Assembly: GCA_001598975.1 (NCBI GenBank)
Contig: BBXU01001043.1
Location: forward strand, 1-64,000
Origin: Parachlorella kessleri
Lineage: Eukaryota > Chlorophyta > Trebouxiophyceae > Chlorellales > Chlorellaceae
Direction: 5' to 3'
DNA: 64,000 nucleotides
The position numbers and the translations under genes were made by a program. Under the pieces are notes generated by a model that ran no database searches, had not been told where the DNA came from, and saw nothing but the letters and a program-made list of their open reading frames with translations. Every line of letters starts with the position of its first letter. Within the stretch, counting starts at the first letter, position 1. Of the stretch, positions 10,877 through 21,045 are shown piece by piece.

Positions 10877-13800
10877 TCAACCCCTCCTCCAGGGCTCACT
10901 TCGCACAGCCACCGGCACCAGCGCCCGCTCGTCAGGCACCCTCTGCCCCCCGCCGCTCATGCTTTGCGCCGCTGCAGCCGCCCAGCGTGCTGCCCGCTTG
11001 CGGAAGCCCACCCGACGCGCAGCGCTGGCCTCCGCCTCCGCCTGGGATGCGGAGCCTCGCACTTGCTCCTTGATGGCCTCAGCCATGGTCTGCGGTAGGC
11101 AACCAGGGGGTGTTAGCAGTCGATGGATGCCAACACATCCTCGCTTACAGTGTCTGGTGATTACTGTGCACACAAGGTGTCCAGCTTCCCACGAAGTATG
11201 CATGATCACAAGTTGGCCCTTGGCCCGGGTGACAAGCTGCTAAACATGAGAGAGAGAGAAGACATCACAATCTCACGATAACCTCTGCATGCCGTCATGT
11301 AAGCAACCTCTTAAGTGGCAGGTAGTGCCACTAAACACACAATTCCCTGTCAATGTCACGGCTGCAACCAGCGCAAATAAACCACACCCGACTGCCAAGC
11401 TCACACTGCACTGGCAAGACACATACCAAACAAACCCTACACGCCCTGCACCTACCACACCGTGCCCACTTACCGCTGCTGCCTGGTCCAGCGACCACTT
11501 GCGCAGCACCCCACTGAACCAGCCGCCCAGCTGCCTCTGCTGCCGATGCAGCTCCGCTGCTGCCTGCCGCCGTGCCGCATCCTGCGCAGCGCTGTACTGT
11601 GCCGCCGCCTTGCGGCGCTCCTCCCTGCAGAAACATACAACCGCCACATTGCAACATCAACTTCAGCCGCATGCCCTGATGAACAGTCCCTTGGCAACAC
11701 TTCAAGTGAGGAAGAGAGGTGTGACCATCGGACTGCACACATGGGAACTGGACTGTCTCTGTGACGGCTCTCCTGGCCTGCACTGGACTGCACAACCACT
11801 AGCCCTGGTGTTCACACTACCCCCAACTCAGCCAAATCTGGCCTCCTTAACCCTGAGCCTCCTCCAAGGCAGTCCGTCACCCTCTGGTGCAGCAAGCAAA
11901 TCCAAACTTCCATGCGACCCTTCAGGAACTGCTACACCACGCCCCACCTGGCTGCCCGCTCCTTCATGTACTGGTCCCTCACGGCCCACATGTCCTCCAA
12001 GGCGCCTCCCTGCCCGGCCATCATGATGCCCACATTCGGCCGGCTCGTCTTGTACCGCGCCACAAACTCCAGCGCCGGCAGCTCCTCCTTCTCGACCCTG
12101 GCGAGTGTCACAGGAAGAGGGGCGGAGGTCACAATGATGCAGGCAGGGACGGCAGCCATCCAGCCATATCAAGGGGGCTCTGGGGCAGCAATGAAGCACA
12201 AGAACTGGCCAAGGTGAGACATGGACCTGCCTCTGGCTGAATGGGGAAGCCGAGGTTGCCGATTGCACCCCAGGGCCGCCAGGGAAATGCACTGTCCCAC
12301 TCGTTCACGAGAAGATACACAACAGCCCGCCCCTGCTCACCAGTGGATGCAGGACACTGGGCAGGAGTCTATGCTGGCCTGCAGACAGCAGCAGTGAGCC
12401 AGTGATACAAGGGACCAAGGGGTGGTCCCGCACAAAGTCAACTCCCCGGAAAGCCAGCCAAATCGTATAACTGCACACACACAGCACCTTCCTCAGTGGT
12501 CATGAAGGCCTACTAGAACAGCTCAAGACCATGTCCTCCACATCTACATGAAAAGCTGTGCACCATGCTACCCATCCACTGCACAGGAGACCAAGCCGTG
12601 CACCCATTACAGCGTCTACATGCCCTTCCAGCACCCCAGCAACTTCCCTAGACTGACCTTCAGGTTGTCCTCAGTGTCCAGCCACTGCGCAAACACGCGG
12701 GACCTGCCATACTCGGACTCGATACGGTACGTGGCCGGAGAGATGTGCATGCACATCTGGCAGCCGATGCAACGGATCTCGTCCTGCAGGCACCCTATCG
12801 ACCACCATATTACAGGGGGTCCGCACAGCATCAGTCCCGGAGAATGCACTAGCGGGGGTTGACGGCCGGCACAGGAAGCTCATGCCAGGACAGTCAGGCT
12901 GCTATCCCACAAAGTGCACCTCAGTTTCAGTAACTCCCAGCAAATTACATGCAACTGCCAAGGCAAAGGGTGCCCGCGGGGATGAGGGCTGGGCACCCCT
13001 TAGCACTATCAGGTTACACACGTCCGGACGCTTGCTGCATAAGCCACGCACCACAAAGATGCCGCGGGTTTCATCCATGTTTGCTGCCTTGCCCATCTTG
13101 TGGCCCACCATCCACTTTGACAGCATCTCGCCTGCAGTAATGTCACAAAGAGCACTAGCCTGTCACCGTAAGTGACCCTGTCAATTACGGTGCACCACCA
13201 AGACGCACCTGGACTACGCACCCCTTGCAGCCCATTACTGTACCTCCGCAGGTGCACATGTTTGCATGGTGATACTCAGGAGTTCTGTACAGATGGCTTG
13301 TCATGCACGTGTGATTACATAGGCGCCAAATCCCCAAAAAGATATAATAGCACAGGAAAACCACACACAAACTTTTCAGGCATGCAGCTTCTTGTGTGGC
13401 CAAGGAACTCCGGGCTGCTGTGGCTGTCCCGGGCCACCAACCTGTAAAGCCGTCCTCCTGGTCTTGCAGGGCCACATCAAGTTGCTGGTCATAAGCGGCA
13501 CGCATGTCCTCGTCCATCAGCACTGAGTAGGCCTGCAATTGCAGAGACCAATAAGCCAGGAAGATGTTGTAGCAAGATGAGCATTGCAGGTACTAGCACA
13601 ACTTCTAGTGGCTTGTCATCTGGCTCGTTATAAGCTATGCCACTTTGGATTTGCTGGGGCTCTACACATTTGCAACGAATGTAGTCAGGCGACAATACAG
13701 CTTGCACGACTCTGCAAGCCTCACCTCGTTGAGTAAGATGCACATATCGTGGCCCTTGGTCCCTAGGAAATCGGGGTGGCAGAGCTGCATAGCACATGAC

Positions 13801-14354
13801 AGGGGACGGTGAGCGGCCTAGCACCCTTGCCAGCCTTAAGCAGGCAATCCTTGCTGCCAGAGCTGCTTTTTATTCAGCGTGCACTGTTTGCAGGCGCTAC
13901 GGGAGTTCTGTACCAAGGCACAATGAATTGAACAACCGACCAGCCTACACGACCACCAACCTTGGCGAGGCCCCGGTATGCTGCCTTGATTTCTGTTGCG
14001 CTGGCATCATCGTCCACGCCCAAGATTTCATAATAGTCCACGACGCCACTTGGGGTGACATATGTGGCCCCCTCCCCGAGAACACTTCTTACTTGCTGCA
14101 AGGGCCGCCGGTGTCCTGCAGGGAAGCCGAAGCTGGGCTAGTCTTATCAGAGGTCTTATCAGGTAACTCTGAGCAGGTGAGCAGTCGCCACTTGGCGAGC
14201 TGCTGCTGCTCTGTTGCAGTGTCAGGCAAAGCTTGACACCCTGCTCACTTGTCACGGCTCTGCTGAAGAGGGGAGCGCTGCCCGTTTTTATGTGCCTGTT
14301 GGACACCACCCTCCAAGGGCCTTTGCAACTGTGTGAAGGGATAAGGGCGGGCAT
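10877..14354 (-). CDS. Chloroplast-type J-domain/ferredoxin fusion protein (DnaJ-Fd, CDJ3-5-like)
   Basis: Ten exons encode 389 residues: 14354-14249, 14115-13961, 13784-13725, 13532-13442, 13131-13052, 12783-12658, 12378-12341, 12097-11948, 11624-11474 and 11089-10877. Residues 1-55 (MPALIPSHSCKGPWRVVSN...) look like a transit peptide. A J-domain follows (VVDYYEILGVDDDASATEI), with its HPD motif at residues 90-92. Next is a bacterial-type [4Fe-4S] ferredoxin domain: CIGCQMC (C169, C172, C175) and DSCPVSCIHW (C212). The C-terminal third is charged and Ala/Arg/Gln-rich. The same architecture occurs in Chlamydomonas CDJ3-CDJ5 and Arabidopsis J-domain/ferredoxin proteins of the plastid; those are thought to link Hsp70 recruitment to redox state. 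Here the role is inferred from architecture. All nine intron phases agree. Confidence 0.92.
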
Positions 14355-15828
14355 AGTGGATGAGGCACAACCAAAACGGTGAATCACGCCGCTGCGGTAT
14401 TGCAAAACTACTCTATCTGACTCTCTAGTCGATCAACCTGACCGGATAGGCCACTCCTGGCCCTCACACGTAAGGAGCGTGCATCCCACGCTTTAGCGGA
14501 AGCTACAGCGTATCCGGCAGAATCTTGTTTGCCGCCTGCGCCGCGCCGCCCGGGCCGTCTCTCTTTACTGGAATTAAGGCAAAGTGACAGAGCAGGGCAC
14601 TTGAAGGACAGCCCGTCATGAGTTGTTCTCACTCATCTGGAGAGACAATGCAGCCCCTCATCAGTATTTCCTAGTAAAGCTAGTGGTGGCTATGTACGAG
14701 GTGGTGTAATAGCAAATCATTGTTAATAGCATGGGTGGTAGGTAGTACAAACAGGGAGTAGAGCTAGGCTGGACTGGACTGACAGGGTTAAGTTGCCAGC
14801 TTAAACAGTGCTCCAGGCTGCTGCGCCATGCTGAGCCTAGCCATGCCAGCGTGTGCAATGGTGACATGCAAATGGCTTGCTTATTGAAGCAGCTGGCACC
14901 CGCCACACTGACCCCTTCTTGTCACTTGCATTCTCCATCTTAAATGGTGACAGGCAATGCGAACATTTAAAAATCTAGGTGATCTGTACTGACAGGTAAG
15001 TTGCTGATGGCAGGCAGTGCGAACAGACGAGCTTAGGGGCAAACTGTACAGACAGGCCAAGGGCATGTTATTAGCATGGGTGGCAGGTAGTGCGAACAGG
15101 GAGTGAGAGTTGAGCTGGACTGACAGGGCTGGATGCAGAATGCGCCTGAGTTCTGATTCATTTGATCAGTTGCCCCCGGCGAGTCGTACCTGCTAGTACT
15201 ACCCTGCGAGTAGTGTACCTGCTCTGGCCCACCATAGCCTGTGGAGGTGACAGTCTCTCATCCAGAGAGTAAAGTTGGCACGACCGCAGTGCTCTGGCTA
15301 GTGATGCCATTATGGCCCACAACCATGAAGGAACACACTCAGTGGGGATGTGATTGAGCTGCATCTAGGGCTTCACGCCTCTTCACAAACCTTACAGGGG
15401 CTGCTAAGCTGCTGATGCCTGCTTCTTCCCCTTGCATAGCTTGTGGTATCTAGTGTCTACAAGCGCAGTATACCGGTCCTGAGTATTACATGCTCATACT
15501 GAAGCTACCATCAATACCCATTCCGGCGTAGGGTGCAACCAACGAAGGGGCTGGCATGGGCTTGAGGATGGACGGTAGAGGATGTAGGCGTGAGCAAGCA
15601 AGGAGAAAGAAAGAGGGCAGACGCAGCGGGCCTACCAGCCGGCCGCCGCCTCCGCATCAGCAGACAGCACAAGCCAAGAACTGTCGCTGCTGCCGCTGGC
15701 GCCCCTGGGTTTGTAGCGACGGCAACAGCTGCCATTCACCAGTGACCCTGTCCTTGCTGTTAACGGCCTCAACAGCAGCCAGCAGCACCCAGCCAGCCGG
15801 CAGTCAGCCAACACCAAGGGTGGCTCAT
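14355..15828. other. Intergenic region with clustered dispersed repeats
   Basis: It holds the upstream side of the J-domain/ferredoxin gene and the 3' flank of RPL19; a TGTAA on the minus strand near 15486 could be the RPL19 poly(A) signal. Four related repeats occupy 14725-15135. No coding sequence is recognised; the minus-strand open frame 14632-14408 has no family resemblance. Confidence 0.5.
14725..15135. repeat. Cluster of four copies of a short dispersed repeat
   Basis: Copies near 14728, 14945, 15004 and 15075 share a GGTGGCAGGCAGTGCGAACA-like head and a CTGGACTGACAGG or CTGTACAGACAGG tail about 30 bases later. Single relatives lie near 8985 (Rieske intron), 36268 (GalT 3' flank) and 52112 (intron of the small hydrophilic gene). 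The function is unknown; a decayed short interspersed or miniature element is possible. Confidence 0.7.
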
Positions 15829-18206
15829 TTACTTCTTGGACTCGGTGGCGGCAGTGCCGATCTGCCCTGTTGCGAAGCGCTCCTCCCTGCGGGCGGCCTT
15901 GCGGGCGCGTGCCTGCTTGTTCTTGGCGCGGCGCGCCTCCAGCTGGTCCACAATCGCCTTCTCGCGAATCTGCAGGTCACCGGCAGTATAGAGACCATTC
16001 TCAGATGTAGAGCAGCAATACAAACATGGGCTGTGTGATTCCAGCCTGTCCGTCCCTGGCTGCCGACACTGCTGAGTGCCTTCCACAAGGGCCGCATCTC
16101 ACCAGGGTTCTCAGATGCCCACACGCTCAAGCACTTCAACATCAGCCTCAGCAGATACTGCCCCTCCGACTCCACCTCCATGCCAACTGGCGCTTTACAG
16201 CCCACGCCACACCCCGACCAGCGCTCAGCAATCTCCCAAGTCTGCCACAAAAACCGAGTCTTCCCCCGCGCACCTTCTCTGCCTTCTGCTTGTGGATGGC
16301 CTCCATGAGCACACGCTTGTTCTTGTACACATTACCCTTCACCTGCAACATCGTTCAAGGGCAAAGAGCCCGCCCGGCTCAATACATCAAGCTCATCTGC
16401 ACAGCCCACAGCAGTGCCCCTCACCGCCCTACTATGATACATAACCCCGGTATCCCCTTCACCGCCCTCCTACCCCAACCCCAGGCCGTCGGCGCCGCAA
16501 TGTCTGAGCGCGTCGCTGCAGGGGGCCGTCGACCACTGGCGGCGTGTTGTCAGCTACGCAAGTGGTCGACATCTGCCACGACCCTCGTAGCAGTGGCATC
16601 CACCGCTGTCCTGCCGAAGCGCGTCCAATGCATATAGCACGCCCCACCAGTGCCATCACTGTCACGCTGGCCGGCCACGCCCCAGTGTTAAAGCGCCAAG
16701 TACATTGGCACATCCGAGTAGGCCAGCTCCATCCATGGGCTGCGCTTAAGCCATGGCACTTGCTCCTCTAACTTGGCAGCATGCCAGCGCCAACACTGTG
16801 CTGCTGCTGTTGCTGTCAGCACAAATATGGGACGCCTGCTCCTGCACTGCTGCTCTCCTGAAGCTGAGACTGCCTGCACAGCTGCTCGGCCGCCTGCCGC
16901 CTGCTCTAGAGCTCCTTCGAGCCAGACCAAACGCCTGTCCAGGCTCACACCACCATCAGGCGGCACCAGGCTATACCTCGAAACCACCCAGCGACAAGCC
17001 CAGCTCGCCTCTAGTTTGCACACACGACGCACAGGCTAACACCGGAGACAGCAAGGCGCGAAAGAGACACGCGGCACTCCCCGGCAGCAGGACCCTTCCT
17101 TGCACGCCCCTCCCACCGCACCTTCATGTAAAGCTCGTGGTACAGGTGCTTGTCGATCTTCTTGCCATCCCTGTACTTCTTGAGCAGGCGGCGCAGCACG
17201 CGCATGCGGCGGATCCAGAGGATCTTGGTGGGCAGGCGCGCCTCGCGGGTACCGCGGCGCTTACCTGCGAATCGACCGCACCCACGCACCCGTCACACGC
17301 TCGCCCAGCTGGGCAACGGCTGCTCAGCAGCAGAATAAAGCTGCAGCAAGAGTCTGTATATCCACACCGCGAACGGTGAGCTCTGGAAGCCCTACCATTC
17401 AGCACCTCACAGACACCGAGACGCCCACCGTGCTAGATTCTGCACTAACGTGACGATGCGCCACTGTCCCTCAACCGATTCTCCTCTGTAGCTGCCCTGC
17501 ACAGAGCCTTCTGCACCTGCTGTCGCAGCAGCTCTGCCAATGTAGCCTATTGAGACCTACTCGTGCAGTCGTGCCAAGCCGCAAGCTTGCATGAGGAGCT
17601 GCCACTCACCGTAGCCGGTGTGCCTGCCCTTAGCCTTGGCCTCCGCTGACGCCCGGGCGCGGGCACGGGAGTGGATCTTCTCTGGCTTGCGAATGATGAA
17701 GCCATCCTTCACTAGCTTCCGCACGTTCTGCCCTGCACAGCCACAGCGCGGCAGCACGGATCAGCTGCCAGCCTCCTCACAGCCTTGCTCCAGCTGCTGC
17801 CTCCCACAGTGCTGGTCCCCTTGTATCATCCCTCGTCTTCAATCCCGTTTGCTGCCAGCTGAGCAGGGCTATTTCTGCTGCTACGCTCCGCCCAGCATGC
17901 AGGTGGACGGCAAGCTGCTCCTGCGGCTACGACTCACTCGAGTTGGCCATGGAGATGTCATTGACCTCATTGGGGTCCAGCCACACCTGCAATGTGAGCA
18001 TGCAGGAGTGAGCTCCAGGCCTGATGCGGCCAACATGTGCTCCTCCTGAACCGACGGCGACAGCACAACCCACTCCAAGTAGATAAATACAGCTCACACG
18101 CATCCAGCATAAAATACAGCTCTATGCTTCCAAGTGAGCCTACCTTCCTGAGGCCGCAGCCCAGGACGGAGGCTGCAAGCCTCTTTTGAAGCCGCAACGA
18201 CACCAT
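15829..18206 (-). CDS. RPL19: 60S ribosomal protein L19 (eL19)
   Basis: Six exons encode 195 residues: 18206-18144, 17986-17938, 17732-17610, 17264-17122, 16342-16274 and 15969-15829. The protein starts [18 protein letters not shown] and continues with [49 protein letters not shown] and [20 protein letters not shown]. These are hallmark segments of eL19, a component of the cytosolic large subunit with long basic helices. The length matches plant and algal eL19. The basic C-terminal helix ([20 protein letters not shown]) ends in ESKK. Phases agree at all five introns, and the start is the conserved family Met. Confidence 0.97.
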
Positions 18207-18878
18207 GGCTGCGGCAAGGCTGAAAGAGGGAGCCCCAGGGCAGGGAGCACAGCATAAGGGGGTCCCCAGTTCCTTGCTGCGCTCTAGGGTTTACGGCCCT
18301 CATTGCGCCTTGTTGTCCCGCCCTGTCCCCTTGAGGTCTAATCTAGGTTCCCTTTCCAAGCCTGTCTTTCTCTTTGTGTTAAGGTCGGGCTATTGAGCAA
18401 CACAGGAGCATGTAAGGGACCGCTACTTCGTTAGGACTCCACCACCCATCATGACGGGATGTGGGTGGCAATAAGTGCGATATGCTCGTTATTGTCTGAG
18501 GGTTAACTTAAAGATGCGGATATGCACAGTCTTGGGGGCACCTGTGAGCCTCCTGATGGTTGGCTCGCTGGGGTGTCCCAGTTCCCTCTGCCTTGAAAAA
18601 CCGAAAGTGGCCTAACGGTACTGCTTAGTGGAAAGAAAAAGGAACACACATGTGCATGGTTAAGGGCGTGTCACCCAAAGCCAACTCCACCTATATCAAG
18701 TGCTGCCCTGCTGAGTTGCAGCCCTCCCACATGCTTCATGTAAGGAAGCACTCCAAGGTCTGGGCTTGGACACTAGCTGGGGCAGATGGCCCCACTATTG
18801 TCAGGCCGAACTTTCGCCTGCTGGTGGCATATTCGCCCCAAGCGTTCATATCAGTCTGCAAGCATGAGAAATGGACGA
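18207..18878. other. Intergenic region upstream of RPL19
   Basis: 672 bp between the RPL19 start and the 3' end of the next minus-strand gene. It must contain the RPL19 promoter. No coding sequence or clear motif is recognised. Confidence 0.45.
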
Positions 18879-20163
18879 CTAAAGGAATCTGAAGGGCAGC
18901 TTGTCCCCGGGGTTGACTTTCATAGGGTCACCCTTCCAGTCCAGCACCACTTGAGCCTCATCCTCGCTGGTAACAACAGACAGGCCGCTCTCGGTGGTCT
19001 GCCCAACAGGGGGAACCTCCTGCACACCAGGACCCAGCAGCAGTTGAAGGGCGGAGACGGGTGTACTTGGCTTGCGCCATCTGCTAAGTAGAAGCGGAAC
19101 CAGCAAACGGCACTTGCGCGGGCTGCTACTACCCATCGAACCTGAAAGAGACGACAATGGGTTGCAAAGCAGCCTGGGATGGGGTCAGCAGTATACCAGG
19201 TTCGGCGTGGAACGAGACAAGTGTATAACCTCACGATACCTGTGCTGGGCTGAGCTTGGCAATCTCCTCAGCAGTCGGCTGCTGCAGGAGCCCGCTGCTG
19301 CCAGGCACAGAAGCTCTTCTCCGGGCCCTGCTCCCTGTCCCTCCTGCTGCGCTGAGCGTTGGAGCTGTTACCCCAGCGCTAAACTGCCCGTTGGGGGTTG
19401 AAGCTTCAAGCAGTGGGACAGTCCTATATATTTCCCAGGTGGGTGACCCATGCACTATGAAGCCCTGCGCAACGGCCAGTGTTAGTAAAGCTGAATGCGC
19501 ACTCGATGCTCTCACATGTGCTACTTGCCTACATTCAAACCACGGCTCGCTTTCTCTTCGTCCTGATATCATGTCAAGATCTGATAGGGAGACCAACCTG
19601 CATACGTTGGCTCCAAGCCTGGTGCTGCTGCGGTGGTATGCCGGCCCAGAAATCTTCAAGCTCAGCGAACGTCTCAAACTCTATTTCCAGCTGCAGCAGC
19701 AGGTGATAATTGCACGGTACTCACGGGGTATTTCATATCCACGGGTAACATATATTATGAAACCGCACAAAGGATAAGAAGAGCATGTTTTGCACTGCTG
19801 CCCTACCTCCAACCTGCTTTCAGGGACCCCAACAGAGCCGCTGTTCAGTCGGGCATTGGAAGTACTGAGCCCCGCCTGGCTTGCAATGTCCCGCACCCAT
19901 TCTTGCATCAAAGAAACGGCATCCAGCTTGGTGCCATACCTGCGGGCAACAGAGTTGCATGGCGTGACCGCCACTTGCCCTTCTAGTATGCCCAAAATGA
20001 ACGAGGTGGTGGACGTCTGGCCTTCTTCCGCCACTGACCTCACATCAATGCACCACCTTGCCTTTATGCCGGCATGTGTTACAGTCTGGCATCGCCCGAG
20101 CCGTCCATGGCGAGGAAAGACATGTGGAGCAAAGACCTGTGGCTGAGTTCTCAAGCACCTCAT
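18879..20163 (-). CDS. Unrecognised protein, probably plastid-targeted
   Basis: Five exons in consistent phase encode 296 residues: 20163-19807, 19690-19598, 19464-19240, 19141-19067 and 19019-18879. Residues 1-40 (MRCLRTQPQVFAPHVFPRHG...) are Arg-rich with no acidic residues, like a transit peptide. The next block (KARWCIDVRSVAEEGQTSTT, then SVARRYGTKLDAVSLMQEWV) is well formed, followed by LEIEFETFAELEDFWAGIPP and GFIVHGSPTWEIYRTV across a splice. A Ser/Pro/Ala-rich linker and the C-terminal DEAQVVLDWKGDPMKVNPGD complete it. I do not recognise the family and assign no function. The last intron would be only 47 nt (19066-19020), the shortest here, so the 3' end is less certain. It lies head-to-tail with LarB and RPL19, without sign of an operon. 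Confidence 0.7.
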
Positions 20164-21045
20164 GCCCCTGTGAACCTTTCAGAAGATGATGCGGCACACA
20201 TAAACTCCTCACAGCTGCCCGAGGTCCACCTGTAAAGGTTGTGCCATGGGTTACGCGCTGCGCATGCTCCGAGCCAGCGCGCTTGATTGAAACCGGTATC
20301 CCTAACAGATCCCACTACCTGTTGATGGTCCGCGGGTATAGCACCCCCTTGCTTGCAGGATCCATTTCTCCTTCACCCTTACGCTGAAATTGCCCTTGTC
20401 AAGGAGGACTATCTCTTTCATTGTCCCTGTTGCTGCAGGCCTTTAGGGCTACGCAGCCAGCGCGCCCTCAGTCCAATAGTCAATGCAGTTATGCTCTGGG
20501 GTTTGCCTGAGTTCTGATCCAGTAGTTCTCTACATGAGATGGCTTCTTACGGTCTTACAGTGGCACTTGCCGAGCTGCGGCAGCTCGGCAGGATTAGTCA
20601 ACCTGATTCTGGACAGGACGCAAGGACAAGGGAGGCAGGAGATAGTCAACCCAAATGCTGCACAAGTTTTTGGCCAAGAAAGAATTGGTGAATCAAATGC
20701 GGCTGCAGTCGTGGCAGAGAGAACAGGTGCGCAACCACCAGGTTCCAAACACCAGCAACAATGGCTGCTTTTATGACACATGCACTCGACCCTCGGGCAA
20801 ACAAAAACCGCTACCAGACAGCCTGGCAAACCCCTGCGCTAGACACAAAAACCCATGCCTACAGCAACACTCCCAGTGCAACACTGTGTATACGTCATGC
20901 ATGTGTGCCAGGGCGCAAACAGTGACTCAATTGCAGCCCTGCCAAACCCCACCGGCAGCAGGCGTGGTCACAGTCTGCTGCAGTGCCCGCCTTGCTTCAA
21001 TACTACAGATGTCAGAGTCAGCACCTGCGCCATACGCTGGCACCA
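20164..21045. other. Intergenic region between LarB and the unrecognised gene
   Basis: It contains the 3' flank of the LarB gene (a reverse TGTAA near 20563 is a candidate poly(A) signal) and the upstream side of the unrecognised gene. No coding sequence was found. Confidence 0.45.

Noticed and set aside
14408..14632. Minus-strand open frame upstream of the J-domain gene
   Set aside because: No recognisable family and no splice link to the transit-peptide exon starting at 14354.
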